Source: Catenulispora sp. MAP5-51
Lineage (GTDB): Bacteria; Actinomycetota; Actinomycetes; Streptomycetales; Catenulisporaceae
Length of the DNA stretch: 64,000 nucleotides
Assembly: GCF_041261205.1 (NCBI RefSeq)
Contig: NZ_JBGCCH010000021.1
Coordinates: forward strand, 1-64,000
Direction: 5' to 3'
Shown here: positions 50,474-58,839 of the stretch, one piece after another
Numbering within the stretch: the stretch's first letter is position 1
How the letters are laid out: each line of letters opens with the position of its first letter
Notes under the pieces: model-generated
What the model was told of the DNA's origin: nothing
The model's database searches: none
Seen by the model: only the letters and a program-made list of their open reading frames with translations
Position numbers and translations under genes: made by a program

Positions 50474-50704
50474 TCAGCCGTGTGCGGCTCGGAACGCCGC
50501 GAGAAGATGTTCCCGCCTGGTCACCGCGATGGTGGCTGGAGCGGGGACCGCGGCCAGGATCGTCGCCGTCTGCCTGAACTGCTCCAAGCACACCGCGCAG
50601 GGAGGGCAGCGCCGTAAGTGCTCCACGAACAGCGCCTCCTGTTCCGCTTCCAGGACGGCGTCCAGGTAGACGCTGATCAGCTCGACGAACTCTTCGCAGG
50701 TCAT
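50474..50704 (-). CDS. Small zinc-finger anti-sigma factor
   Basis: 76 residues: MTCEEFVELISVYLDAVLEA, H-x3-C-x2-C in HLRRCPPC, and CLEQFRQTATILA. It is cytosolic with no TM. Its ATG overlaps the stop of the ECF sigma gene by four bases (ATGA), the standard arrangement for a sigma factor and its own inhibitor. Zinc/thiol chemistry could make the pair redox-sensitive, as for RsrA, but that is inference. Confidence 0.88.
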   Translation of the reverse strand: MTCEEFVELISVYLDAVLEAEQEALFVEHLRRCPPCAVCLEQFRQTATILAAVPAPATIAVTRREHLLAAFRAAHG

Positions 50705-51402
50705 CGTGCGTTGCCTTCGGCTTGTTCGACGGTGGCGAAGTAGGTTTCCAGCCGCGTCCGGATCATGGCGCGTGCGCGGTGCAGGATGACGCGCTGGTTG
50801 CCGGGCGAGATGTTCAGCATGCTGCAGACTTCGTCAGAGGCGTAGCCCTCCACGTCCCGCAGCGTCACCACGATGCGGTGGCGGTCGGGGAGCGCGGCCA
50901 GGGCTTCGCCGACGACGCGGCGTACTTCTCCTTGCAGCGCAGCGCTTTCCGGCAACGCCCAGGTTTGCGGCTTCTGTCCCGGGTTCCAGTGCCCGGGGTA
51001 GGGGTCCGAGGCGGGTCGGAACCGCGACGGATCGACCGCGGGGCCCTCGTCCTCGGGCAACAGGCTGCTGAACGGCAGCGTCCGGGACTCCTTCACGCCG
51101 CGGCCCTTGGCGATGTTCACCAGGATCCGGAACACCCAGGTCTTAAGAGCCGCCCGGCCCTCGAACCGGTCGATGCCCCGGATGACGCCCAGCCACGCCT
51201 CCTGCACGACCTCCTCGGCCGAGTCGTTGGTCGACACGAACGAGCGGGCCAGCCGCAGCATCGACGACGACCAGGCATCCAGCACGAGCCGGAAGGCGGC
51301 CTCGTCGCCGGCGCGCAGCCGATCGGCGAGTTCGGCATCCGGCGGCAGCAAGGCCGGTTCCCCCACGACGACTCCTTGCGGTGCGATGGCGATCTGGCTC
51401 AT
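50701..51402 (-). CDS. ECF RNA polymerase sigma factor
   Basis: 233 residues. Region 2 is RLRAGDEAAFRLVLDAWSSS, STNDSAEEVVQEAWLGVIRG, FEGRAALKTWVFRILVNIAK. A longer-than-usual linker (SLLPEDEGPAVDPSRF and PGHWNPGQKPQTWALPE) follows. Region 4 is LPDRHRIVVTLRDVEGYASD, SPGNQRVILHRARAMIR. The linker with HWNPGQ-like sequence is characteristic of an ECF group paired with small ZAS anti-sigma factors. It is coupled to the anti-sigma by ATGA. The upstream 430-bp gap may contain its autoregulated promoter. Confidence 0.92.
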   Translation of the reverse strand: MSQIAIAPQGVVVGEPALLPPDAELADRLRAGDEAAFRLVLDAWSSSMLRLARSFVSTNDSAEEVVQEAWLGVIRGIDRFEGRAALKTWVFRILVNIAKGRGVKESRTLPFSSLLPEDEGPAVDPSRFRPASDPYPGHWNPGQKPQTWALPESAALQGEVRRVVGEALAALPDRHRIVVTLRDVEGYASDEVCSMLNISPGNQRVILHRARAMIRTRLETYFATVEQAEGNAR

Positions 51403-51547
51403 GAAACCCTAGTCCCGTCCCGGTCGCGGACTTCGTCAGTTCCTGGAGTCGTAATGACTTCCGCACTGATCGCGTCATCGCCTGTGCTGTCATGGCGGGG
51501 GCTCAGTGCCCGAGGACGGCCGGACGTTACAGCTCCGTAGCGGCATT

Positions 51548-51624
51548 GTGGGACGTCCCACCGCTTCCGGGCTGACGCCGAATGGCCGGGACCCACGTGG
51601 TGAGGATGGTGCGTGGGTCCCGGC
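51548..51624. promoter_or_regulatory. 14-bp palindrome and 13-bp-stem hairpin in intergenic region
   Basis: GTGGGACGTCCCAC (51548-51561) is a perfect palindrome. Twenty-three bases later arms 51585-51597 and 51612-51624 form a perfect 13-bp stem with a 14-base loop. The region 51403-51832 has no gene. It separates the divergent ECF sigma gene and lipoprotein hydrolase. The palindrome could be an operator; the hairpin could be a terminator or attenuator of an upstream transcript. Confidence 0.6.
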
Positions 51625-51832
51625 TCACCGCGGCCTGGGTTGCGTTGCCGAGGGGGCTTGGATACACCGCAACAGTGGTGCTAGGCCCACTGCGTGCCGC
51701 AGGAGCTGAGCAAGATACTGAACACGTCGCTGCAGCCGGGCGGCCGAGGCGTTGCAGCGCCTGATCGGCCGGTCCCGTTCCGGCACTTCACCCCGCGTCA
51801 GCTCTCACACATCCATGCCTGGAGGAACGACT

Positions 51833-52783
51833 ATGACCTCACGCCTGCTCGCGGTCCGCCCCGGTCGCAAGGCTGCCTCTCTGTTGGCCACTGCCGCAGT
51901 GTTCGCGGCGGCGGCAGCGTGCGCGTCCAGCACCAAGAGCGCCACCGGCCCGGCCGCGAGTCCGACCGTCTCCACACTGGCGCCGACGAGCGGGTCCATG
52001 TCGCAGGGGGCTGATTCGTCGCTGCACATGATCACCAACCACGGGCATCGTCTGGCGTTCCACGTCGTGCCCGGCCACCTGCCCGCGATCGTCCTGGATT
52101 CCGGCGGTGGCCAGGACTCGTCCTACTGGAAGAACCTGGTGCCGGTCCTGTCCAAGGACACCGGTTCGGAGATCATCACCTATGACCGTGCCGGAATGGG
52201 CGACAGTGACGAGGTACCCGGTCCGTGGAAGGTCGAGGACGCGGTGTCGGACTTGGACGCCGGGCTCCAGCAGTTGGGCGTTACCCACGACGTGGTCCTG
52301 GTCCCGCACTCCGAGGCCGGTGAGATCGCTACGTACTTCGTCAACGACCACCCGGGGGTGGTGGCCGGCGCGGTGTTGGTCGATGCCAGCCTGCCGGATT
52401 TCTACACGCCCAGTGAGCTGGCCCGGGTGATCGCCGCCAATCAGGACCAGATCGCCCAGCTGGCCAAGGCGCCGTCCACCAAGCAGACCCGGCAGCTGTT
52501 GGCCGTCGCCCAGAACTACGGGCCCGCACACCAGGCCTACCACCAGATGACCTGGCCGCAGGACGTTCCGGCGATCGTCGTCGCGTCGGCGAAGACGCCG
52601 TTCGACACCTCGCCCGCCGATGCCCAGCTCTGGCGGGACGCCCAAGCCGCCTTCGCCGCCCACGCTCCGAACCGGCAGTTGGTCACCGCCGCCGGCAGTT
52701 CCCACGACGTTCCGCTCGACCGGCCCGACGTGGTGATCAAGGCGGTCCAGGACATGATCGCCGAGGTGAACCGGACCCACTGA
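51833..52783 (+). CDS. Lipoprotein alpha/beta-hydrolase
   Basis: 316 residues. A type II signal peptide (VFAAAAACAS, lipobox AAAAC) and a Ser/Thr tether lead to an alpha/beta-hydrolase: VVPGHLPAIVLDSGGGQDSS, the fold motif TYDRAGMGDSDE, the elbow VLVPHSEAGEIATYF (Ser between H and E; the first Gly of GxSxG is replaced by Pro-His), VLVDAS, and His in AAGSSHDVPLDRPDVV. It acts on the outer face. The substrate is unknown; GGAGG lies seven bases before the ATG at 51833. A terminator follows. Confidence 0.83.
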   Translation: MTSRLLAVRPGRKAASLLATAAVFAAAAACASSTKSATGPAASPTVSTLAPTSGSMSQGADSSLHMITNHGHRLAFHVVPGHLPAIVLDSGGGQDSSYWKNLVPVLSKDTGSEIITYDRAGMGDSDEVPGPWKVEDAVSDLDAGLQQLGVTHDVVLVPHSEAGEIATYFVNDHPGVVAGAVLVDASLPDFYTPSELARVIAANQDQIAQLAKAPSTKQTRQLLAVAQNYGPAHQAYHQMTWPQDVPAIVVASAKTPFDTSPADAQLWRDAQAAFAAHAPNRQLVTAAGSSHDVPLDRPDVVIKAVQDMIAEVNRTH

Positions 52784-52795
52784 GCTTGGTGCCCC

Positions 52796-52821
52796 GGCCC
52801 CGGTCAATGTGTGCCGGGGCC
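52796..52821. terminator. Hairpin terminator between convergent genes
   Basis: GGCCCCGG (52796-52803) pairs with CCGGGGCC (52814-52821) around a 10-base loop. It serves the lipoprotein hydrolase and probably the LysR gene. Confidence 0.7.
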
Positions 52822-52826
52822 CCGCG

Positions 52827-53729
52827 TCACCCCATCTTGACCGTCGTCCCGATCAGGTCGCGCAGCCAGCGCTGGGCCTGGTCGTCGTCGAGGCGGGGAT
52901 GCCAGGACATGGCGTATGCCATCGGGCCGATCTCTTCGGGCGCCGGGATGGCGGTGGTCGTCCCGGGCACCGCGTGCTGGATCGCGAAGCCGCGGGGGAG
53001 AGTGGCCACGAGCGAGGTTCCGGGCACCGCGGCGGCGGCCGCGGTGTGGTAGGGCACTGTCACGGCGGCGCGCCGGGGTCGGCCGAGGGCGTCGAGTCTG
53101 CGGTCGACGTGTCCCTGGCGGCCGTCGGTGACGTCGACGATGATGTGCGCGCACTCGAGGTAGTCCGCCAGCGGTATCGCAGAAGCCTGTGCCAACGGGT
53201 GGTTGCTCGCGACCAGGCAGGCGTAGCCCTCCTCGAAGAGGACCTGGGATTGCAGCGGCGGGGGCGCTTTTCCGCCGTGGACCAGCAGGTCGACCATGCC
53301 GTGCTCGGCGTCGGCGAACACAGCGTGGTGCCAGCGCGAGAACAGCACCGTCGATCCCGGGGACTGAGCGAATACCTGCGCGAGCAATGCGCCGCTGAGC
53401 ACGGAGACGGTGTAGTCGGTGCCGGCCAGCCGGAAGGAGCGTGCCGCGGCGGCCGGGTCGAACTGCTCGTCGGTGAAGACGTGTTCCAAGCGGGGGAGTG
53501 CCTGCTGGAGTTCGGCCGCGATCCGCTCGGCGCGCGGCGTGAGCTGGTATCCGCCGGGGCCCCGTACCAGTAGTTCGTCGCCCAGGGTGGCGCGCAGTCG
53601 TTGGAGCGCGCGGCTCATCGACGGCTGGCTCATGTGCAGCCGGTCGGCCGCGCGCGAGACGTGACGCTCCTCCAGCAGCGCGTTGAGCGGCGCGAGCAGG
53701 TTCAGGTCAACCGACTCTATACGTGGCAC
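52827..53729 (-). CDS. LysR-family transcriptional regulator
   Basis: 300 residues. HTH: LNLLAPLNALLEERHVSRAA, DRLHMSQPSMSRALQRLR. The effector domain reads FRLAGTDYTVSVLSGALLAQ, VDLLVHGG, CLVASNHPLAQ, and VPGTSLVATLPRGFA. The start is a GTG at 53729 (VPRIESVDLNLLA); it has no SD and is directly next to a palindrome, so translation may be leaderless. It is divergent from the esterase/ALDH operon, which it probably activates or represses in response to an aromatic or ester-derived ligand. Confidence 0.88.
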   Translation of the reverse strand: MPRIESVDLNLLAPLNALLEERHVSRAADRLHMSQPSMSRALQRLRATLGDELLVRGPGGYQLTPRAERIAAELQQALPRLEHVFTDEQFDPAAAARSFRLAGTDYTVSVLSGALLAQVFAQSPGSTVLFSRWHHAVFADAEHGMVDLLVHGGKAPPPLQSQVLFEEGYACLVASNHPLAQASAIPLADYLECAHIIVDVTDGRQGHVDRRLDALGRPRRAAVTVPYHTAAAAAVPGTSLVATLPRGFAIQHAVPGTTTAIPAPEEIGPMAYAMSWHPRLDDDQAQRWLRDLIGTTVKMG

Positions 53730-53759
53730 GCATATAGCGTATGCAACATATCGCATTGC
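53730..53759. promoter_or_regulatory. LysR-type binding region
   Basis: GCATATAGCGTATGC (53730-53744) is an interrupted palindrome (GCATA-N5-TATGC) of the T-N11-A kind bound by LysR proteins. A second, weaker symmetric site GCAA-N9-TTGC spans 53743-53759. They lie directly between the two divergent genes. Confidence 0.65.
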
Positions 53760-53791
53760 TGCATAGGTTGGCGGGAAAGCACGCTGGACAC

Positions 53792-54700
53792 ATGACCCAG
53801 CAACAGCGCGAAGCAATCGACAGCATCTTCCGCAACGGACCCCTGGACATCGGCGGTGATCCCGCGGTGCAGCGTGAGGTCTTCGCCGGCATGCTCGCCT
53901 CCCGGCCGCTGCCCGACGACGTGATCCTCACCCCCTCGGCCATCGGCGGTGTGCCGGTGGTGGAGATCGAGATCGACGGCGTGGCCCCGGCCGGCACCCT
54001 GCTGTGGTTCCACGGCGGTTTCTACGTCCTGGGCTCGCCGCGAACCTCGGCCGCGCTGGCCTCCACCGTCGCGCGCCGCACCGGCATGAAGGTGATCTCG
54101 GTGGACTACCGGCTGGCGCCGGAGCACCCGTATCCGGCGGCGCTGGATGACGCGGTGGCCTGCTACCGCGCCATCTTGGGCAGTGCCGAGGGCCGGGACC
54201 CGGGCCGGGTCGCCGTGGTCGGCGAGTCCGCCGGCGCGGGGCTGGCGGCGGCGCTGCTGATCGCCGCCCGAAATCAGGGCCTTGCGATGCCCGCTGCCGG
54301 AGTCCTGTTCTCCCCGTACGCGGACCTGACCCTGACCGGCGACAGCATGAAGACCAAGGCCGGAGTCGACCCCGCGTTCACCGCTGAGGCGATCGCGCGG
54401 CGGGCTGCGGACTATGTCGGCGGCGCGGACCCCGTCGACCCGCTGATCAGCCCGGTGTTCGCCGACCTGCGCGGCCTTCCGCCGCTGCTGATCCAGGTCG
54501 GAACCCACGAGCTGCTGCTCGATGACGCCGTGCGGCTCGCCGCGCGTGCGGCGGCGGCGGACGTCCCGGTCACGCTGGAAGTGACTCCGGGCGTCCCGCA
54601 CCTGTTCCAGGCGTTCGCCGCGATGCTGGACGAGGGTGATGCGGCGCTGGTGCGGGTGACGGAGTTCCTCGGCGCGGTCTTCGCGCAGAGCGGTTCGTGA
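53792..54700 (+). CDS. HSL/BAH-type esterase (alpha/beta-hydrolase fold 3)
   Basis: 302 residues. The HGG oxyanion motif (LLWFHGGFYVLGS, residues 74-76), VDYRLAPEHPYPAALDD, the nucleophile Ser146 in GESAGAGLA, an Asp in the QVGTHELLLDD region and His in TPGVPHLFQAF are all present. The ATG at 53792 starts MTQQQREAID; the upstream ATG at 53741 overlaps the operator. It cleaves short or medium acyl esters. It is the first gene of a coupled operon with a reductase remnant and an aldehyde dehydrogenase, suggesting an ester-to-acid catabolic sequence. Confidence 0.9.
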   Translation: MTQQQREAIDSIFRNGPLDIGGDPAVQREVFAGMLASRPLPDDVILTPSAIGGVPVVEIEIDGVAPAGTLLWFHGGFYVLGSPRTSAALASTVARRTGMKVISVDYRLAPEHPYPAALDDAVACYRAILGSAEGRDPGRVAVVGESAGAGLAAALLIAARNQGLAMPAAGVLFSPYADLTLTGDSMKTKAGVDPAFTAEAIARRAADYVGGADPVDPLISPVFADLRGLPPLLIQVGTHELLLDDAVRLAARAAAADVPVTLEVTPGVPHLFQAFAAMLDEGDAALVRVTEFLGAVFAQSGS

Positions 54701-54942
54701 TGAAAAGCCCTGCGATGCGTGCGGTTCGCTTCGACCGCTATGGCGGCCGGGACGAGCTGTACCTCGCCGAGGTCCCGATCCCCGCGACGTTCCCGTCGGG
54801 ACAGGGCAGCGACTTCGCAGGTGTCGTGGTCGCCACCGGCGCCGAGGTGCTCGGCCGGACCTTCCCGCTCATCGACGTGCGCAGCGCGTTCGAGGTGCTG
54901 GAGGCCGGCCACACCCATGGAAAGGTGGTCCTGATCCCATGA
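54700..54942 (+). pseudogene. Quinone oxidoreductase (MDR) with two in-frame internal deletions
   Basis: An 80-residue frame made of three separate pieces of a roughly 310-residue MDR protein: the first strand region (MRAVRFDRYGGRDELYLAEV), a piece about 35 residues further on (TFPSGQGSDFAGVVVATGAE), and the C-terminus (GRTFPLIDVRSAFEVLEAGH, THGKVVLIP). The Rossmann domain is gone. Both junctions keep the frame. The start shares TGATG with the esterase stop, and the stop overlaps the aldehyde dehydrogenase start (ATGA). It cannot be an enzyme, but its translation may still serve coupling. Confidence 0.78.
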
Positions 54943-56423
54943 CCATCGACACCCGGACCGCCACGCGGTGGTCCTCCGACCGTCCCGAGGACCGCTTCCC
55001 GGTCGAGAACCCGGCCACCGGCCAGGTCATCACCGTCGTCCAGGGCGGCGGCGCTCCGGAGATCGACGGCGCCGTGAACGCCGCGCACCGCGCCTTCACC
55101 CGGGACTGGAGTCGGCGCGCGCCGGCGGACCGGGCCGGCCTGCTCCTGCGCTGCGCGGACGTGCTGGCCGAGCACGCCGACGAGCTGGCCGCCCTGGAGT
55201 CGCGGGAGAACGGCAAGCCGGTGGCCGACGCCCGGCTGCACGATCTCGGGTTCCTGATCGGGGTGTTCCGGTTCTTCGGTTCGCTCGCCGACAAGCTCCC
55301 CGGCGAGTTCTACGACGGCGGGAACATCTACACCGCCACTGTCTATGAGCCGCACGGCGTGGTCGGCGGGATCATCCCGTTCAACTGGCCGCCGATCCAC
55401 ACCGGCGGGAAGATCGCCCCGGCGCTCGCGGCGGGGAACACCGTCGTGCTCAAGCCGGGGGAGCAGGCCCCGCTGACGGTGATGCGCATCGTCGACCTGC
55501 TCAACACTGTGCTGCCACCGGACGTCCTGCATGTCGTGCCCGGCACCGGCGCGGTCGCCGGGCAGGCCCTGGCGGAGCATCCGCTGGTGCGCATGGTCTC
55601 CTTCACCGGTTCGACCGCGGCCGGCCGGGCGGTGGCGCACGCCGCCGCGGACAAGGTCGCTCCTTCACTGCTGGAGCTCGGTGGGAAGAACGCGTTCCTG
55701 GTCTTCCCCGACGCAGACCTCGACGCCGCCGCGCGCGACGCCCTGGACGGCGGCTTCTACAACAAGGGCGAGGCCTGCACCGCTGCCTCCCGGGTCCTGG
55801 TGCATCGGGACGTGCACGAGGCTTTCGTCGAACGCCTCGCCGCCGCAGTACGCGCGCTGCGGACCGGAGACGGTTCCGACCCGGCAACGCACGTCGGTCC
55901 GGTGGTCTCCAAAACGCAGCAGCAACGCGTCCTGGACTACATCCGCATCGGCCGGGCCGAGGGCGCGACGATCGCGGCCCAGGGCCCGCTGCCTGAGGAT
56001 CCGGCGCTGGCCGACGGCTTCTACGTCCCGCCGACGCTGTTCACCGGTGTGACGCGGAGGATGCGGATCGCCACTGAGGAGATCTTCGGCCCGGTGGTCA
56101 CCGTCACCGAGTTCGGGACCGAGGACGAGGCCGTGGAGATCGCGAACGAGTCCGACTACGGGCTGCTGGCCGCCGTCTACAGCTCCGACAGCGCCACCCC
56201 GCTGCGGGTCGCCCGCCGTTTGGAAGTCGGAATGGTGTTCGTCAACAACTACAACCGTGCCGTCCTGGGCACCCCCTTCGGCGGCACGAAGCACAGCGGC
56301 TACGGCCGGGAACACGCCATCGAGACGCTGCGGTCCTTCACCTATCCGAAGATGATCCGGATCCCCACCGGACTGGCTCCTGTTCCGCAGTGGCGTGCGA
56401 TCGCCGACGTCTTCGGTCCTTGA
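54939..56423 (+). CDS. NAD(P)-dependent aldehyde dehydrogenase
   Basis: 494 residues, standard length. IIPFNWPPIHTGGKIAPALA, FTGSTAAGRAVA (Rossmann), the general base Glu246 in LLELGGKNAF and nucleophile Cys280 in NKGEACTAASR are all present. So are EEIFGPVVTVTEF and PFGGTKHSGYGREHA. It is translationally coupled (ATGA) to the reductase remnant. It oxidises aldehydes to acids, probably those freed after ester cleavage and oxidation in this operon. It ends at a hairpin shared with the convergent Ohr gene. Confidence 0.92.
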   Translation: MTIDTRTATRWSSDRPEDRFPVENPATGQVITVVQGGGAPEIDGAVNAAHRAFTRDWSRRAPADRAGLLLRCADVLAEHADELAALESRENGKPVADARLHDLGFLIGVFRFFGSLADKLPGEFYDGGNIYTATVYEPHGVVGGIIPFNWPPIHTGGKIAPALAAGNTVVLKPGEQAPLTVMRIVDLLNTVLPPDVLHVVPGTGAVAGQALAEHPLVRMVSFTGSTAAGRAVAHAAADKVAPSLLELGGKNAFLVFPDADLDAAARDALDGGFYNKGEACTAASRVLVHRDVHEAFVERLAAAVRALRTGDGSDPATHVGPVVSKTQQQRVLDYIRIGRAEGATIAAQGPLPEDPALADGFYVPPTLFTGVTRRMRIATEEIFGPVVTVTEFGTEDEAVEIANESDYGLLAAVYSSDSATPLRVARRLEVGMVFVNNYNRAVLGTPFGGTKHSGYGREHAIETLRSFTYPKMIRIPTGLAPVPQWRAIADVFGP

Positions 56424-56440
56424 GCGTGCGCGCCGGCAAT

Positions 56441-56477
56441 CGTGGCGCGCCGAGGGTGGAAGCCCCGGCGCGCCACG
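56441..56477. terminator. Hairpin terminator between ALDH and Ohr genes
   Basis: Perfect 11-bp arms (56441-56451 with 56467-56477) enclose a 15-base loop, in the gap between two convergent genes. Confidence 0.78.
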
Positions 56478-56502
56478 GCGTGGCCGATACCTCTGCCTCA
56501 GC

Positions 56503-56952
56503 TCAGACGGTGGCCTTGAGGGCCACCACGATGTTGCCCCGGGTGGCGTTGGAGTACGGGCACACCTTGTGCGTGGCCTGGATCAACTGGTCGGCAGTGG
56601 CCTGGTCCAGGCCCGGCAGGTGTGCGGTGAGCCCGACGGCGAGGCTGAAGCGGTCGTCCTCGACGGCCAGCAGGCTGACCTCGGCGGTCACGGTCGAGTT
56701 CCCGACCGGGGTCTTCTGCTCGGCCGCGATCAGCCGCAGACCGTTGTGGAAGCAGGCCGCGTAGCCGGCGGCGAACAGCTGCTCCGGGTTGGTCTTCTCA
56801 CCGCCCGGGCCGCCCATCTCCTTGGGGACCGCCAGGTCCGCTTCGAAGATGCCGCCGCCGGCGCCGTCGGTGGCGTCGGTGATGCGGACGTGGCCGTTGC
56901 GGCCGTCGCCGGTGGAGATGGCCTCGGTGGTGTAGAGCGTGGATGTGGACAT
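56503..56952 (-). CDS. ohr: Organic hydroperoxide resistance protein (Ohr/OsmC)
   Basis: 149 residues. The peroxidatic Cys67 (AAGYAACFHNGLRL) and resolving Cys131 (THKVCPYSNATRGN) are at the Ohr positions, and TNPEQLF precedes the first. It reduces organic and lipid hydroperoxides in the cytoplasm with lipoyl-linked thiols. AGGGAGA lies nine bases before the ATG at 56952. It is not beside an OhrR-type MarR gene, but beside an XRE regulator on the same strand; a link is possible but not shown. Confidence 0.93.
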   Translation of the reverse strand: MSTSTLYTTEAISTGDGRNGHVRITDATDGAGGGIFEADLAVPKEMGGPGGEKTNPEQLFAAGYAACFHNGLRLIAAEQKTPVGNSTVTAEVSLLAVEDDRFSLAVGLTAHLPGLDQATADQLIQATHKVCPYSNATRGNIVVALKATV

Positions 56953-57050
56953 GGTGCGGTTCTCCCTGTATTCGATTCCTGTTTTCGGGTGTGGTTCAGT
57001 GCGGCGCGGCGCGCATTGCGCCGAGCACGAGGGTTTGGTTCGAAGAGCTT

Positions 57051-57968
57051 TCAGACGCGCGTCGCCACGGACCGGGCCGTGGTGGTCTCCGCGGTGTCGG
57101 TGTCGGTGTGCGCCGCGTGGGCGAGGAGTCGCAACGCCGCTTGGGAATCTGATCCGGGCTGTGCCGTGACCACGACGAGCCGGGCCCCGGCGCCGCGTGG
57201 CACCGGCATCGAATGCTGGAGCACGGCCATCGTCCCGACCACCGGGTGGTGCATACGGTATTCGGCCAGATCCCAGGCCCGCACGCGGTGTTCGGCCCAC
57301 AACGCGGCGAACTGCGGGCTGCCCATCGTCAGCTCCCCGATCAGCGAGGCCAGGCGTGGATCGCCGGGGTCTTCGCCGGATGCCGCACGCAGCTTGCCGA
57401 CGACGTCGCGGGCTTTGCGCGGCCAGTCGGTGTCGTAGAGCTCGCGGGTGTGCGCGTCGAGGAAGACCAGCCGGGCCGTGTTCGGCCGCTCGCCGGTCCG
57501 GTCGGGGCCGGCGAAGTCCAGGTGCCCGGCGAACAGCGCGTGTCCGCTGCGGTTCCAGGCCAGTACGTCCGAGCTGCGCCCGAGCAGGATCGCCGGGGCG
57601 TCCCCGAACGTGTCCATCAGCTGTCGCATGGCCTCGGTGACCCGCTCGGCGGACCGCCGGCGCGGCGTGCGTCGCCGGCCGTCGCCGGACAGGCCGTGCA
57701 GGTGACGCCGTTCGGCCTCGTCCAGGTCCAGGGCGCAGGCCAGGGCGTCGAGTACTTGCGCTGAGGCGCCTCGCGAGGCTCCGCGCTCCAGCCGCGTGTA
57801 GTACGCGACGCTGACGCCGGCCAACTGCGCCACCTCTTCGCGGCGCAGGCCCGGCACCCGCCGCCGGTCGCCGTATTCCGGCAGGCCGAGGTCGGCTGGA
57901 GTCAGCTGGGCGCGCCGGGTGGACAGGAACTCGCCCAGTGCCGAGGTCCCGGGGGTGGTCGGGGTCAT
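57051..57968 (-). CDS. XRE regulator with MmyB-like ligand-binding domain
   Basis: 305 residues. The N-terminal HTH has the hallmark RVPGLRREEVAQLAGVSVAY then YTRLERG. The C-terminal domain (about 110-270) is MmyB-like/PAS-type: AILLGRSSDVLAWNRSGHAL, LDAHTRELYDTDW, LIGELTMGSPQFAALWAEHR and HHPVVGTM. Such proteins bind fatty-acid or similar ligands and control a neighbouring dehydrogenase or reductase. The ATG at 57968 begins TPTTPGTSALGEFL. It is upstream of ohr on the same strand, 98 bp apart. Confidence 0.88.
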   Translation of the reverse strand: MTPTTPGTSALGEFLSTRRAQLTPADLGLPEYGDRRRVPGLRREEVAQLAGVSVAYYTRLERGASRGASAQVLDALACALDLDEAERRHLHGLSGDGRRRTPRRRSAERVTEAMRQLMDTFGDAPAILLGRSSDVLAWNRSGHALFAGHLDFAGPDRTGERPNTARLVFLDAHTRELYDTDWPRKARDVVGKLRAASGEDPGDPRLASLIGELTMGSPQFAALWAEHRVRAWDLAEYRMHHPVVGTMAVLQHSMPVPRGAGARLVVVTAQPGSDSQAALRLLAHAAHTDTDTAETTTARSVATRV

Positions 57969-58055
57969 GTGCTCAAGTATGTGCGGGGCACGATGGCCGT
58001 GCCTGTCCCCGCCTGGGTCAGGCAGCGACCTTCACCAAGGAACCGGACCGAAGGC

Positions 58056-58778
58056 TTAAGAGCCCGCGGCCTTGGGAGGCCATGAGTCGAGACCGCCGCT
58101 GAGGACGTCGGCAGCACGGTGGACGTCGGCAGCCACGGCCTCGAACAGTTCCCGCCCCGAGCGCACCGACATCAGATGCGCGCGGAGAGCGGCGTACTGC
58201 GCCCACCACAGCCCGACCGTCGCATGCGCCGCGACCAAGACCTCTGGATCGTCGTCGCCTACCCCGATCCGTACGGCCAGCGCGTGCGCGGCTTCGGCGG
58301 CGAGCCGTGCGGCCGCTTCCCGGCGGTGGGCGCGCAGGGACGGCGTCGATGCCAGCAATGCTCCGAAGCGGGCGATCTGTCGTACGGCCTCTGCGAAGTC
58401 CGGCTGCCGATCCATCCAGCCGGTCAGCGCGGCCAACTCGCCGGTGAGTACCCGCACCGCCGCCGCCACCGGCGGCGTCTCTGGTTCGGCCAGCGCGGCG
58501 GCCAGCTCTCCGGGCGCGGTCTCGAAGCGGTCCAGGATCAGCGCTTCCTTGGTCGGGAAGTGGTTGAAGACCGTCTTCTCCGACACGCCGCACGCGGCGG
58601 CGATCTCGGCGACGCGTACCGCGTCGAACCCCTCGGCCAGGAACATCTCGGTCGCTGTGTCCGACAGCTGCTGCCGGAGCAGCCGCTTCTTGCGCTCGCG
58701 CAGGCCCTCGGTCCCGTCCGTCGGCCCGGCTTGCGCGCGGGCGCCGAAAGCGGACCAGTCCACGGTGCGCTCGCTCAT
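58056..58778 (-). CDS. TetR-family regulator
   Basis: 240 residues. HTH: LSDTATEMFLAEGFDAVRVA, EIAAACGVSEKTVFNHFPTK. A helical ligand domain follows. The start is the ATG at 58778 (MSERTVDWSAFG); no strong SD is seen. It is divergent from an SRPBCC protein, with a strong inverted repeat between, so it most likely represses both genes. The ligand is unknown. Confidence 0.88.
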   Translation of the reverse strand: MSERTVDWSAFGARAQAGPTDGTEGLRERKKRLLRQQLSDTATEMFLAEGFDAVRVAEIAAACGVSEKTVFNHFPTKEALILDRFETAPGELAAALAEPETPPVAAAVRVLTGELAALTGWMDRQPDFAEAVRQIARFGALLASTPSLRAHRREAAARLAAEAAHALAVRIGVGDDDPEVLVAAHATVGLWWAQYAALRAHLMSVRSGRELFEAVAADVHRAADVLSGGLDSWPPKAAGS

Positions 58779-58806
58779 GGCACCAGGGTAGTCGATTCCT
58801 ACAGTT

Positions 58807-58839
58807 GCTAAAAACTTATAGCCACAGTATGTTTTTAGC
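58807..58839. promoter_or_regulatory. Inverted repeat GCTAAAAAC...GTTTTTAGC, probable TetR operator
   Basis: Perfect 9-base arms (58807-58815, 58831-58839), extending imperfectly inward (TTATA/TATG), with 15 bases between. It is strikingly AT-rich in this DNA and central to the TetR/SRPBCC gap. Confidence 0.8.
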
